NCBI GenBank assembly: GCA_902802045.1
Contig: CADCKQ010000005.1
Coordinates: forward strand, 1-64,000
DNA from: Oscillospiraceae bacterium
Lineage (GTDB): Bacteria > Bacillota > Clostridia > Oscillospirales > Oscillospiraceae
Direction of reading: 5' to 3'
Length of the DNA: 64,000 bases
Position numbers and translations under genes: made by a program. The number at the start of each line of letters is the position of its first letter. Positions within the stretch are counted from its first letter, which is position 1. Shown here one piece after another: positions 44,362 through 53,881 of the stretch. The notes under the pieces are model-generated. The model made no database searches and was not told the origin of the DNA. It was given only the letters and a program-made list of their open reading frames with translations.

Positions 44362-45747
44362 ATGGTCTTCTCGGATAATATCTTTCTGTTTTTCTTTCTT
44401 CCTCTCGTGATACTGTGTACAAATCTGTGTCCGAAAGCATACAGAAACTATGTGCTGCTCGTCTTCAGCCTCATATTCTATGCATGGGGAGAGCCGGTAT
44501 ATATAATTCTGATGCTCAGCGTCATAGTCCTGAACTATCTGGCAGGGCTCTTCATAGACAGTTTCCCGAGAAAAATCGCGCCGGGCAGGAGAAAAGCGAT
44601 CCTTGTACTGGCTGTTGCCGCGAATCTTCTGATACTCGGATATTTCAAATATTCGGGCTTTTTCGCGGAAATAATCAGCAGCATTACGGGCGCTTCATTA
44701 CAGATCCCGCAGATCCTGCTCCCCATAGGGATATCGTTCTACATATTCCAGAGCATGAGCTACGTGATCGATGTTTACAGAGGCAGAGCAGGCGTACAGA
44801 AAAACATCTTTTTCTTCGGGACCTATGTCGCGCTCTTTCCGCAGCTCATCGCGGGACCGATAGTCCGGTACAGCGATATAGAGCGGCAGCTCACAGAGCG
44901 GAGAGAGACGCTCACCATGTTTTCGACGGGGATAAGGCGCTTCATATACGGACTTGCCAAGAAGGTGCTGCTTGCAAACCAGATGGGGCTTCTGGCGGAT
45001 ACTCTGCTGCTGAAAGGCGGCGGTACCCTCTCCGCCTGGGCGGGAATGGCCGCCTATACGCTGCAGATCTATTTCGATTTTTCCGGATACAGCGATATGG
45101 CAATAGGACTCGGAAGGATGCTGGGCTTCAGATTCCTCGAAAACTTCAATTACCCGTATATCTCAAAGAGCATAACGGAGTTCTGGAGAAGATGGCATAT
45201 CTCCCTGTCTTCGTGGTTTAAGGAATATGTCTATATACCGCTCGGAGGAAACAGAAAAGGCCTTCCAAGGCAATGCCTTAATCTTCTGATCGTGTGGATG
45301 CTCACAGGCCTGTGGCACGGCGCCTCCCTGAATTTCGTCATATGGGGGCTTTATTACGCCGTCATACTGATAATCGAAAAGCTTTTCTTCGGCAAAGTCC
45401 TGTCCAAGATGCCGGGAATCTTCAGACATATATATGCGCTGCTGATCGTGGCTTTCGGCTGGGGGATATTCTATTATACCGATTTCGGGCAGTTCACGCT
45501 GTTCGTAAACAGGCTCGTAACATACAGTGCCGACGAAAAGGATATCATAAACTGGATGATCGCATATCTCCCGACAGCGGCTGTTGCAGTTCTCGCCTCG
45601 ACAAAACTGTATTACCGCTTTGTCAGATCCCTGAGAAAGAGCAGGTTCATGTTTCTGGAGGTCCCGATCCTGGCAGTTCTCTTTGTACTTTGCGTGTCCG
45701 CGCTTGTGAGTCAGAGTTATAATCCGTTTATTTATTTCAGATTCTGA
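44362..45747 (+). CDS. MBOAT-family O-acyltransferase (AlgI/DltB-like)
   Basis: The 461-aa membrane protein has about 11 helices. The catalytic His is in TGLWHGASLNF, and another conserved element is FWRRWHISLSSWFKEYVYIPLGG. Such enzymes move acyl groups across the membrane to surface polymers. The next gene encodes an AlgJ/DHHW-like partner, the usual pair for acetylating polysaccharides. ATG 44362 follows GGAGGG and abuts the LysR stop. Confidence 0.9.
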   Translation: MVFSDNIFLFFFLPLVILCTNLCPKAYRNYVLLVFSLIFYAWGEPVYIILMLSVIVLNYLAGLFIDSFPRKIAPGRRKAILVLAVAANLLILGYFKYSGFFAEIISSITGASLQIPQILLPIGISFYIFQSMSYVIDVYRGRAGVQKNIFFFGTYVALFPQLIAGPIVRYSDIERQLTERRETLTMFSTGIRRFIYGLAKKVLLANQMGLLADTLLLKGGGTLSAWAGMAAYTLQIYFDFSGYSDMAIGLGRMLGFRFLENFNYPYISKSITEFWRRWHISLSSWFKEYVYIPLGGNRKGLPRQCLNLLIVWMLTGLWHGASLNFVIWGLYYAVILIIEKLFFGKVLSKMPGIFRHIYALLIVAFGWGIFYYTDFGQFTLFVNRLVTYSADEKDIINWMIAYLPTAAVAVLASTKLYYRFVRSLRKSRFMFLEVPILAVLFVLCVSALVSQSYNPFIYFRF

Positions 45748-45757
45748 TAATAGCGAT

Positions 45758-48040
45758 ATGAATATGAAGAAAATTACAAATATCTTAATATGTGTTCTGT
45801 TCCTCGCTGCCGTGTTTGCCGTGCCGGTGATGTTCGCCGTTCTTCCTCAGAAGGATTTCTCGGAGCTTGAAAAACGCTACCTTGCGAAAAAGCCCGAGGC
45901 GGATATGCAGAGCATCACAGACGGAAGCTATATGGAGGAGCTGGGGGAATATATCGCAGACCATTTTCCCGCCAGAAATTTCTTCGCGGGGCTCAACTCC
46001 TATTATGACCTCTGGTCCGGAAGGCAGCTGACAAAGGACTATATATCCGAGGACGGAAGGCTCTACGCGAAACCCGTCGTTGCGGATGCCGAAACAGTCA
46101 GCCGGAATGTAAAAACAGTCAACAGGTTTGCGGACAGCCTGTCCACATACGGCGAGAACGGGATCCCGGTCGATCTGATGCTCGTTCCGTCCTCGGGATA
46201 CGTCATTCTCGGAGAGGATCACGGGAGGTTGACTTTTACTGACGGCGAGATAATGGATACCGTTTACGCGGGAGTTAAAACGGGAACAGTCGATCTCAGA
46301 GATGCTTTCAATGCGTATCCGGATAAAGGGGAGCTATATTACAGAACGGACCACCACTGGACGAGCAGGGGAGCTTATCTGGCTGCCTCTCTTATGGCTC
46401 GGAAAGAAGGGCATGAGCTGCCTCCGGAGGGGAGCTACAACAAGGAGAGCATCGAGCCGTTTTTCGGCTCCGAGTATTCGGGTTCGGGGCTCTGGCTGAC
46501 CGAGCCGGATGCCATAGAGCTCTGGCACTCCGAAAACAAGATAAACGCCGTAAACGAGACCGGAGCGAAAAACGACGGCGTCTTCTACAGAAACAGGCTT
46601 GAAGAGCTGGATAAATATACGGTCTTTCTCGACGGCAACCACGCAAAGGTGACGCTGAGAAACATATCGAAGGACCCCTCCGGTGAAGGAGAGGACAATC
46701 TTCTTGTAATAAGAGACTCGTTTTCGAACTCGCTGGGCTGTTTTCTGGCCGATGCCTATGACAAGGTGGTGCTGATAGATCTCCGCTACTACAAACTGCC
46801 TCTGACGCAGATTATCGATGACGAGAGAATAAGCGAGGTGCTCATCGAATACAGCTGCGAGAACTTTGTAAGCGATTCGAACATCTCCTTCCTGCAGGCA
46901 GACGAAAAGGAACCGGTAAAGAAAAATTACATGGCGCCTCCCCAGGAACTTACGGATGCCTTCTTCAATGACGCCAAAGCCTTCTATTTCGGAGACTCGG
47001 TCGTAGGTCCCCTGTACAATTACTGTGTCAGCCATTCGAAGCTCAAGGAGACCTATATCAGCTCGAACGCGATGTATATGTATTACACGGCTCTCTACGG
47101 AGGCGGGAAAGGCCAGTTCCTCTTCAAGGGGCAGCCTGCGGATATAAGGGACGTACTTCGCGAGACGGGCTCCGAGATATTCATAGGCGCTTTGGGATGC
47201 AACGATCTGGCGACATACGACGTCTATCAGTCCGAGCAGACCGTGACAGAGTTTCTGAATATGCTCAGGGCCGAATTCCCGGATCTGACGATATTTATGC
47301 AGTCGGTAATGCCGATAAAGAACGTTCAGGCGGATTTCAACGAGGCCGAGGTGGACGAGTTCAACGCCTGGCTCAAGGATCACGTGGAGGAATACGGGTA
47401 CTGTTATATCGAGCTGGACAAGTATTTCAAGGGCAGCATGGGGACGCTCGCAAACAAATATATGTATAACGAGACGCATATAAAGAACGAGGCAGGCGAC
47501 CTGTGGTACAAAGAGCTCATGAACATCGAGAACTATTTCAATTTCCCTGAGAAATACTATGTCGAGTACGACGGGGAGACAGATCTTCCGGTGTCCGTAC
47601 TGGAGGAGGCCCAGCTGCTCCAGGAGGCGGAGAAGCAGAGAGACCGGACGATCCTCGACAATATATATGATGAGATCCGGAACAGGACGGGCAATGCCGA
47701 TATGCTTGAGATAAAAGACGCGCTCATATCGGATTATTTCGGAATAGAACCGGGAGAGTATAAAGACGCGAGGTTCTATGTCGCGGGCAACAACCTAAAA
47801 GCCGACGAGATATGGATAGTTGAGACCTCAAATGAGGAAGCGGCTGAAAGCCTCCTCGGCAAAGCCCGTGAGCGGATAGGCATAAAAGCGGAAACATATA
47901 AGGTCTATCTCCCCGAGGAGTATGAGATCGCTATCAGAGGAACGGTGCTCAGAAACGGAAGATTTGTCGGGCTCTTCATATCGAAAGATCCGAAGCAGAT
48001 GTCCGATGTATTCGTTTCAATGACAGGAACCGGGCAATAG
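45758..48040 (+). CDS. Fusion: DHHW/AlgX-like, SGNH-hydrolase-like and DUF4358-like domains
   Basis: The 760-aa protein has an N-terminal membrane anchor (about 5-28). An AlgX/DHHW domain (about 35-360) holds D198-H-H-W201. A second SGNH-type domain (about 400-610) holds S414 in GDSV, N482 in GCND, and H574. The C-terminal 110 residues resemble DUF4358, a small lipoprotein domain usually encoded alone. The whole should face outside and act with the MBOAT protein encoded just before it. The three-part fusion is unusual. Confidence 0.8.
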   Translation: MNMKKITNILICVLFLAAVFAVPVMFAVLPQKDFSELEKRYLAKKPEADMQSITDGSYMEELGEYIADHFPARNFFAGLNSYYDLWSGRQLTKDYISEDGRLYAKPVVADAETVSRNVKTVNRFADSLSTYGENGIPVDLMLVPSSGYVILGEDHGRLTFTDGEIMDTVYAGVKTGTVDLRDAFNAYPDKGELYYRTDHHWTSRGAYLAASLMARKEGHELPPEGSYNKESIEPFFGSEYSGSGLWLTEPDAIELWHSENKINAVNETGAKNDGVFYRNRLEELDKYTVFLDGNHAKVTLRNISKDPSGEGEDNLLVIRDSFSNSLGCFLADAYDKVVLIDLRYYKLPLTQIIDDERISEVLIEYSCENFVSDSNISFLQADEKEPVKKNYMAPPQELTDAFFNDAKAFYFGDSVVGPLYNYCVSHSKLKETYISSNAMYMYYTALYGGGKGQFLFKGQPADIRDVLRETGSEIFIGALGCNDLATYDVYQSEQTVTEFLNMLRAEFPDLTIFMQSVMPIKNVQADFNEAEVDEFNAWLKDHVEEYGYCYIELDKYFKGSMGTLANKYMYNETHIKNEAGDLWYKELMNIENYFNFPEKYYVEYDGETDLPVSVLEEAQLLQEAEKQRDRTILDNIYDEIRNRTGNADMLEIKDALISDYFGIEPGEYKDARFYVAGNNLKADEIWIVETSNEEAAESLLGKARERIGIKAETYKVYLPEEYEIAIRGTVLRNGRFVGLFISKDPKQMSDVFVSMTGTGQ

Positions 48041-48054
48041 AGCATTTACAAAAG

Positions 48055-48085
48055 AAAAGAGGAGCTCTTCAGAGCTCCTCTTTTT
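48055..48085. terminator. Convergent terminator overlapping a stop codon
   Basis: A nearly closed stem AGAGGAGCTCT / AGAGCTCCTCT with loop TC has A-run and T-run flanks. It overlaps the TGA (48069-48071) of the minus-strand gene. Confidence 0.85.
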
Positions 48086-48965
48086 CAGATCCCGGATCAA
48101 GCGGGGGATAGTTGTAATAGTTTGAAGGATCGCGCAGGGAATCGGCCCAGATCTCCCCGACTTTCGGCATTAGATGGACGTAAGCGTCCGAGCTGTAGTT
48201 GTATTTCAGATTCCCGTTTTCGTCTTTTAAGGCCGATGATATATCCACATACGAGCAGCCTTTTTCAAAAGCCAGGGCTTTGAGACGTTCGTTGTAGTCA
48301 TCTATGATCCGGTTGTTGTACTTGGCGTACTGTCTGCCGTAACATATCGGAGTGCAGGACTGGATGACAATGAGCATATCGGGGCAGCGCCCGTGCAGAT
48401 TGTCTATCAGGGTACTCCAGCGCGCTATGGTCTCGTCTGTTCCGATGAGCGCGACGTCGTTGAGACCGAGCATAATAAAGAGCTTCTCGGCGCCGGCGAG
48501 CTCGCACACGTCTTCAGGCATACATGCTCTGCCCCGGAACTGGAGAAACAGATCCGGAACCTCGCCTACCGCTGCCCTGACCGAATAGTTCGGCATATTG
48601 ACAAAGATCGATTCGCCCAGATCATCGCTTTTAAGCCCCCAGTACTCAATGGTATCCGTCACGGAATCGCCGATAAAGACGGCGTTGTTGAAGAATTCCG
48701 GATCGTCCGCATATACGGTCGGGTCAGGCTCCGGCGTCGGTTCGGGTGTGGGCTCGGGAGTCGGTTCCGGTGTGGGTTCGGGAGTCGGTTCCGGCGTAGG
48801 TTCGGGCGTGGGCTCAGGCGTCGGCTCGGGAGTCGGTTCCGGTGTTGGCGTCGGAAACACTGCACTTAAAAAATCAGAAGAGTAGAAAGGTCCCCGCGAG
48901 CACAGCAGGAACATAAAGGCAAAAACCAGCAGGCAGAGTATCAGTTTTTTAAAGATCCCCGACAT
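48069..48965 (-). CDS. Membrane-anchored SGNH/GDSL hydrolase with Pro-Thr-Pro-Glu linker
   Basis: The 298-aa protein has an N-terminal hydrophobic anchor (about 7-24), a linker of eleven PTPE units (about 37-80), and an SGNH domain. The SGNH domain shows FIGDSVTD (nucleophile Ser), GLNDVA (Asn) and DAYVHLMP (His). It may remove or transfer acetyl groups on surface polymers together with the MBOAT system across the convergent terminator. It is followed upstream by the nucleotidyltransferase gene in the same direction, with 3 nt between them. Confidence 0.82.
   Translation of the reverse strand: MSGIFKKLILCLLVFAFMFLLCSRGPFYSSDFLSAVFPTPTPEPTPEPTPEPTPEPTPEPTPEPTPEPTPEPTPEPTPEPDPTVYADDPEFFNNAVFIGDSVTDTIEYWGLKSDDLGESIFVNMPNYSVRAAVGEVPDLFLQFRGRACMPEDVCELAGAEKLFIMLGLNDVALIGTDETIARWSTLIDNLHGRCPDMLIVIQSCTPICYGRQYAKYNNRIIDDYNERLKALAFEKGCSYVDISSALKDENGNLKYNYSSDAYVHLMPKVGEIWADSLRDPSNYYNYPPLDPGSEKEEL
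48723..48856 (-). repeat. In-frame 12-bp tandem repeat (PTPE-coding)
   Basis: About eleven copies of a 12-bp unit (coding Pro-Thr-Pro-Glu) with small synonymous changes. The number of copies could change by slippage and alter linker length without a frameshift. Confidence 0.85.
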
Positions 48966-48968
48966 ATT

Positions 48969-49880
48969 TCACTCCAGCAGTTCGTCCGGGTAAAGGCCTT
49001 CGGCTCTCATGCCTGCTATGGCCGAGACGACCGATGGCATGTCTTCCCTGTAGGTTATGCCGTACCAGGACTCTTCGCAGTTTAAGACGCGCACCCGCGT
49101 TTTTCCTTCTTCAATGGCGGCGCTGGCGACGGACGGGATGAAATATTCAGCCTTAAGCGGGTTTTCTTTCAGCGCTTTGTCAAGAAATGGGGCGAAGCGC
49201 TTTGTGTATTCCTCCATCATCGCAGGTCCGAAGCCCCACATGTTCATGGAGACGGGCGTATCGCCCGACACACGGACCATATTCCCGGAGACGTCAGGAT
49301 ATACGGCGTTCTCTCCGTCCTTGGCAATATTGAGCGTCTCAGTAACACTCTCGAGATATCCGTCCTTCACATTGCAAATTCCCCTGGCGACAGTCCCGTT
49401 TTCGGTAACCGTGTTTCTGAGAAGGTAAGCGACCATGGCGGAAGCGGAGGGGTCGGTCTGCTCTTTGAGAAAATCGAAGATCGCCGAATACGCCGAAGCG
49501 CCGTAGAAGTCATCGGAGTTTATGACGGCAAAGGGGGTGCCCTTCAATACGGGAGCGCAGCAGGAAACCGCGTGGGCAGTTCCCCATGGCTTGACCCTGC
49601 CTTCGGGAACGCTGTAGCCCGCTGGAAGAGCGTCCAGCTCCTGAAAGACGTAGCTTACATCGAAATGCTTCTCCATTCTGCTGCCGATAATGGCCTTGAA
49701 ATTGTCTTCGATCTCATGCTTTATTATAAAAACGACCTTCCTGAATCCGGCGCGGTACGCGTCATAGAGCGAAAAATCGATGATGGCGTGGCCGCGATCG
49801 TCCACGGGGGTGATCTGCTTCAGTCCGCCGAAGCGGCTGCCCATTCCCGCAGCAAGTATTACCAGAGCCGGAGAGTTCAT
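48969..49880 (-). CDS. Sugar nucleotidyltransferase-like protein
   Basis: The 303-aa protein starts at MNSPALVIL, 8 nt after GGAGG. The GT-A signature ILAAGMGSRFGGLKQ (about 6-20) and VINSDDFYG (the metal DxD-type site) are present. It resembles nucleoside-triphosphate transferases such as GalU, but a precise sugar is not evident. It precedes the SGNH gene by 3 nt, so both are in one unit that may supply and trim surface polysaccharide. Confidence 0.8.
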   Translation of the reverse strand: MNSPALVILAAGMGSRFGGLKQITPVDDRGHAIIDFSLYDAYRAGFRKVVFIIKHEIEDNFKAIIGSRMEKHFDVSYVFQELDALPAGYSVPEGRVKPWGTAHAVSCCAPVLKGTPFAVINSDDFYGASAYSAIFDFLKEQTDPSASAMVAYLLRNTVTENGTVARGICNVKDGYLESVTETLNIAKDGENAVYPDVSGNMVRVSGDTPVSMNMWGFGPAMMEEYTKRFAPFLDKALKENPLKAEYFIPSVASAAIEEGKTRVRVLNCEESWYGITYREDMPSVVSAIAGMRAEGLYPDELLE

Positions 49881-49943
49881 ATGCGATCCTCCATAATAAT
49901 TCTTCCCGATTATTCTATCACGGAGACCGGGACTGTCAAGGAA

Positions 49944-49975
49944 CAAAAAAAGAGCGCTTCGCGCTCTTTTTTATG
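49944..49975 (-). terminator. Terminator of the small-peptide gene
   Basis: Stem AAAAAAGAGCGC / GCGCTCTTTTTT with loop TTC. On the minus strand it follows the 25-codon gene at 49999. Confidence 0.85.
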
Positions 49976-49998
49976 CTTCTCTTAAATTATAATTACTG

Positions 49999-50076
49999 TC
50001 AGTGGTTGAGGCCGTATACTGTCATGGCTACCATGCCGGAGAGATACAAAAAACCGAAAATTCCTACGCCGATCAT
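49999..50076 (-). CDS. 25-residue membrane peptide
   Basis: This very short gene reads, in part, MIGVGIFGFLYLSGMVAMTV and ends in YGLNH. It is almost entirely one hydrophobic helix. It has an AAGGAGG site 9 nt before ATG 50076, a sigma-A promoter (50119-50146) and its own terminator, so it looks like a true gene, too short for common gene finders. I do not recognise a family; it resembles the single-helix subunits or regulators of membrane complexes. It is divergent from secA. Confidence 0.6.
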   Translation of the reverse strand: MIGVGIFGFLYLSGMVAMTVYGLNH

Positions 50077-50118
50077 ATTCAAAAACCTCCTTAAAGGATA
50101 CTTTCTTCTTACAGCTTA

Positions 50119-50146
50119 AATATATCACTATCTCCTGAAAAATCAA
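50119..50146 (-). promoter_or_regulatory. Promoter of the 25-residue peptide gene
   Basis: Minus strand: TTGATT (50141-50146), 16 bp, TATATT (50119-50124), about 45 nt before the AAGGAGG site. Confidence 0.65.
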
Positions 50147-50306
50147 TGATACCAGGGCATGAGGACAGTTCGCGCTTTGGGCAGAATGCACAAAATCTGG
50201 CTTTGAAAAGAGAAGGAAAGAAAATTGCAGGCCTGAAAGCAGAAATAATTTTTCGCGGAATAATAAATGCAAAAAAATACACGCTGAGGCTGGAAATCTC
50301 TCCTGA

Positions 50307-50334
50307 ATGCATTTTCCGAAACGGGAAAATGCAT
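50307..50334. other. Hairpin in the gap before secA
   Basis: ATGCATTTTCC / GGAAAATGCAT with loop GAAACG, 11 bp, no T-run. The 470-nt gap between the small peptide gene and secA holds this hairpin, the two promoters and nothing else I can support; an ORF across it has no ribosome binding site. Confidence 0.5.
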
Positions 50335-50493
50335 CGCGCTGCCGGAAAATGAAATTTGTTCGGGCTGATCTGCAGTTTTTCTCCGAATTCTTAACAAATG
50401 AGGTCTGACAGATGAAGATCCGGTACGTTTTTTATGGGAAAAATGATTAAAAATTTGTGAAAGTTTTTTCATAAAGCCCGCAAAGAGGGTGCT

Positions 50494-50526
50494 TTGCTTG
50501 CAGAAAACATGGCGCTATGATAAAAT
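50494..50526 (+). promoter_or_regulatory. Promoter of secA
   Basis: TTGCAG, 17 bp, TAAAAT, or the overlapping TTGCTT, 16 bp, TATGAT. Either would start near 50533, leaving a short leader with GGAGGAG. Confidence 0.55.
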
Positions 50527-50553
50527 ATACTGCTTTTGCATAACGGAGGAGTC

Positions 50554-53061
50554 ATGGGCATTTTTACAAAATTATTCGGAACACACACCGACAGACAACT
50601 CAAGAGCATCTATCCGATAGTCGACAGGATCGAGGCTTTGGGTGAGACATATAAAGAGTACACGGACGAGCAGCTTCAGGCCAAGACGCCGGAATTCAAG
50701 GAGAGGCTCGCGAACGGGGAGACACTTGACGATCTGCTGCCAGAAGCATTCGCGGTGGCCAGGGAGGCAGCCTGGAGAGTTACGGGCATGCGCCCCTTCC
50801 GCGTCCAGCTGATAGGCGGTATAGTCCTTCACCAGGGCAGGATCGCCGAGATGAAAACGGGCGAAGGCAAGACCCTTGTCGCTGTGCTGCCCGCTTACCT
50901 AAACGCACTTTCGGGAGAGGGCGTTCACATAGTTACGGTCAACGACTACCTGGCAACGCGCGACAGCGAGTGGATGGGAGCCATACACCGCTTCCTCGGC
51001 GTGAGCGTCGGGCTTATAGTTCACGACATGACATCTGCCCAGAGAAAAGAGGCCTATGCCTGTGATATCACATACGGCACGAACAACGAGATGGGCTTCG
51101 ACTACCTCAGGGACAACATGGCCCTTTACAAGGAAAACCAGGTCCAGCGCGGGCACAGATTCGCCATCGTCGACGAGGTCGACTCCATCCTGATTGACGA
51201 GGCGAGGACCCCGCTCATCATCTCCGGCCAGGGCGACGACAGCACGGATCTCTACCGCAGGGCGGACGATTTCGTGGCAGGTCTGAGGAAAAAGGTCTAC
51301 GCCTCCATTGACGAGAAGCAGGAGGAAGACGAGAACATAGACGCGGACTACGTCGTGGACGAGAAAGCCAGGACGGCGACGCTTACAGCCAGAGGCATAG
51401 CCAAGGCCGAGAGGGCATTCAATGTTGAGAATCTGGCGGATATCGAAAACGCCACGCTGAGCCACCATATAAACCAGGCCCTGAAGGCCCGCGGCATAAT
51501 GAAGCGCGATACGGACTATTTGGTGAAAGACGGGGAAGTCCTGATAATAGACGAGTTCACCGGAAGGATCATGCTCGGCAGACGCTACAGCGAGGGCCTG
51601 CACCAGGCCATCGAGGCCAAGGAGCACGTCGATGTCAAAAATGAGAACAAGACTCTCGCGACTATAACCTTCCAGAACTACTTCAGACTCTACGAAAAGC
51701 TCTCCGGCATGACCGGTACGGCGATGACGGAAGAGGAGGAGTTCAGCACAATATATCATCTCGACATCGTCGAGATACCGACGAACAGGCCGGTCATACG
51801 CATAGACCACCCGGATGTGGTCTACAAGACCGAAACTGGAAAATACAGGGCGATAATCCAACAGATCCTGGACTGCCACGAAAAGGGGCAGCCCGTGCTG
51901 GTGGGCACCGTGTCCGTCGAAAAGAGCGAATATCTGAGCTCGCTTTTAAGGCGCAAGGGCATAGAGCATGTCGTTCTGAACGCCAAATACCATGAGAAGG
52001 AAGCTGAGATCGTTGCCCAGGCCGGTAAGCTCGGAGCCGTGACGATCGCGACCAACATGGCTGGACGCGGAACCGATATAGTGCTCGGAGGAAAGGACTC
52101 GACGCCCGAGGAGGCCGATGCCGTGAAAGCGGTCGGAGGGCTCTTCATACTCGGCACCGAGCGCCACGAGTCCAGGCGTATAGACAACCAGCTGCGAGGC
52201 AGATCCGGCAGACAGGGAGACCCCGGCGAGAGCAGATTCTTCCTTTCGCTCAACGACGATATCATGAGGTTATTTGGCAGCGAGCGGATCATGGGCATGA
52301 TGGAAGCGCTGAACGTGGATGAGGACACGCCGATCGAGCACAAGATGCTCTCCGGAGCCATCGAGCAGGCGCAGAAGACCGTCGAGAGCCGCAACTTCCA
52401 GGTCAGAAAGAACGTGCTGGAGTTTGACGACGTCATAAACCAGCAGAGAAAGATAATCTACGACGAGCGCCAGAAGGTCTTAAACGGCGAGGATATAGGC
52501 GGACAGGTCAGAAAGATGCTCGGAGACTATGCCGCTTCCCAGTGTGAGGACCCCGCGGAGATAGAGGCGGCGACCGAGAGGCTTGAAAAAGAATACGAGC
52601 AGCGCGAGAAGAACTTCGGCCCCGGTCCGGACGGCAAACCCCTGATGCGCGAGATAGAGAGAGTCGTCATGCTGAGGGTGGTCGACGAGTACTGGATGGA
52701 CCACATCGATGCCATGGACGAGCTCAGGCGCGGGATAGGCCTTCGCGGCTACGGCAACGTCAAACCGATAGACGCTTACAAGCAGGAGGGCTTCGATATG
52801 TTCGAGGCCGCCATGCAGGGCATACGCGAGGAGACGGTCAGACGCCTGATGACGGTGCAGGTACGCAAGGAGCAGCCTATCGAGAGGAAGGCCGTCGCGA
52901 AGAACGCCTCCGCGAATGTCGGAGGGGACAATACGGCAAAGAAGAAACCCGTAAAGAAAGTCGCGAAGCCCGGCAGAAATGACCCCTGCCCCTGCGGCAA
53001 GTGGAAGGAAGACGGGTCCAGAAGACTCAAATACAAGGAATGCTGCGGTAAGAACGAGTAA
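50554..53061 (+). CDS. secA: Preprotein translocase ATPase SecA
   Basis: The 835-aa motor drives proteins through SecYEG. Walker A MKTGEGKT (100-107), the [15 protein letters not shown] helicase motif, and [16 protein letters not shown] are all present. The C-terminus ends in the zinc-binding [20 protein letters not shown] type, which binds SecB or the ribosome. ATG 50554 follows GGAGGAG; an in-frame ATG 18 nt upstream lacks one. It overlaps the next gene by one base (TAATG). Confidence 0.96.
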   Translation: MGIFTKLFGTHTDRQLKSIYPIVDRIEALGETYKEYTDEQLQAKTPEFKERLANGETLDDLLPEAFAVAREAAWRVTGMRPFRVQLIGGIVLHQGRIAEMKTGEGKTLVAVLPAYLNALSGEGVHIVTVNDYLATRDSEWMGAIHRFLGVSVGLIVHDMTSAQRKEAYACDITYGTNNEMGFDYLRDNMALYKENQVQRGHRFAIVDEVDSILIDEARTPLIISGQGDDSTDLYRRADDFVAGLRKKVYASIDEKQEEDENIDADYVVDEKARTATLTARGIAKAERAFNVENLADIENATLSHHINQALKARGIMKRDTDYLVKDGEVLIIDEFTGRIMLGRRYSEGLHQAIEAKEHVDVKNENKTLATITFQNYFRLYEKLSGMTGTAMTEEEEFSTIYHLDIVEIPTNRPVIRIDHPDVVYKTETGKYRAIIQQILDCHEKGQPVLVGTVSVEKSEYLSSLLRRKGIEHVVLNAKYHEKEAEIVAQAGKLGAVTIATNMAGRGTDIVLGGKDSTPEEADAVKAVGGLFILGTERHESRRIDNQLRGRSGRQGDPGESRFFLSLNDDIMRLFGSERIMGMMEALNVDEDTPIEHKMLSGAIEQAQKTVESRNFQVRKNVLEFDDVINQQRKIIYDERQKVLNGEDIGGQVRKMLGDYAASQCEDPAEIEAATERLEKEYEQREKNFGPGPDGKPLMREIERVVMLRVVDEYWMDHIDAMDELRRGIGLRGYGNVKPIDAYKQEGFDMFEAAMQGIREETVRRLMTVQVRKEQPIERKAVAKNASANVGGDNTAKKKPVKKVAKPGRNDPCPCGKWKEDGSRRLKYKECCGKNE

Positions 53062-53861
53062 TGTTTGTCCAGAACGAGAAAAACGGGATAATATATATGA
53101 CGAGCTCCGTCCTCAGAGTGCCGCACGCGTTCACGACGAGATACGGAGGGGTCAGCAAGGGGATATACGAAAGCCTCAACATGGCCTCCAACGCCGGGGA
53201 CGACCAGGCCAACGTGATCGAGAACTATTCGAGAGTCCTGGCGCTGTTCGGCTCACTTCCCGAAGAGGCCGCCGTTACGAAACAGGTCCACGGCAGCGAA
53301 GTAAGGCTCTGCACCTGCGAAGACAGGCACGTCCCCGCGTCGAATGTCCCATATGAGGCGGACGGGCTCGTCACAGCCCAGAAGGGCATGCCCCTGATGT
53401 GTTTTACGGCGGACTGCGTGCCCGCACTTTTGTGCGATGCCGAAAACGGAGTTATCGCCGCAGTTCACTGCGGCTGGAGAAGCTCCGTCGCGGATATACT
53501 GGGGGTCACGCTCTCAAAAATGGAGAGTGCCGGAGCAGTGAGAAAGAACATCTGCTGCGCCTTCGGGCCTGCGATAGGCCCATGCCATTTCGAGACGCAC
53601 GACGATGTCACCAAAGCTGTCGGGAGCTGGCTTAAGGGCGACACGGAGGGCCTTTTCAAGGACATCGGAGGCGGCAAATACCTGGTAGATCTCAGAAAGG
53701 CCAACGCCCGAAGGCTTGAAAGACTGGGGATCCCCGGGGAGAATATCGATATTTCGGACGAGTGCACGGTATGCTCGCATGAAAAATACTGGTCACACAG
53801 ATACACAAAGGGCAGAAGAGGCAGCCAGGCCTCGGTCATCTGCCTGAATCTGGAAATCTGA
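53061..53861 (+). CDS. YfiH/YlmD-type purine nucleoside phosphorylase (laccase domain)
   Basis: The 266-aa protein has the metal ligands H77 (KQVHG), C119 (TADCVPAL) and H136 (AAVHCGWR) of the multicopper-oxidase-like DUF152 family. Members act as purine nucleoside phosphorylases or adenosine deaminases rather than laccases. It overlaps secA by one base, so translation is coupled. Cytidine deaminase two genes downstream would suit a nucleoside-salvage link. Confidence 0.9.
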   Translation: MFVQNEKNGIIYMTSSVLRVPHAFTTRYGGVSKGIYESLNMASNAGDDQANVIENYSRVLALFGSLPEEAAVTKQVHGSEVRLCTCEDRHVPASNVPYEADGLVTAQKGMPLMCFTADCVPALLCDAENGVIAAVHCGWRSSVADILGVTLSKMESAGAVRKNICCAFGPAIGPCHFETHDDVTKAVGSWLKGDTEGLFKDIGGGKYLVDLRKANARRLERLGIPGENIDISDECTVCSHEKYWSHRYTKGRRGSQASVICLNLEI

Positions 53862-53881
53862 GCGGGAGCAAAACAGAAACA

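Noticed and set aside
48723..48856. CRISPR or non-coding tandem repeat
   Set aside because: 12-bp units are in frame and code for a Pro-Thr-Pro-Glu linker.
50146..50352. 68-codon ORF before secA
   Set aside because: No ribosome binding site and no family features; it overlaps the divergent promoter and a hairpin.
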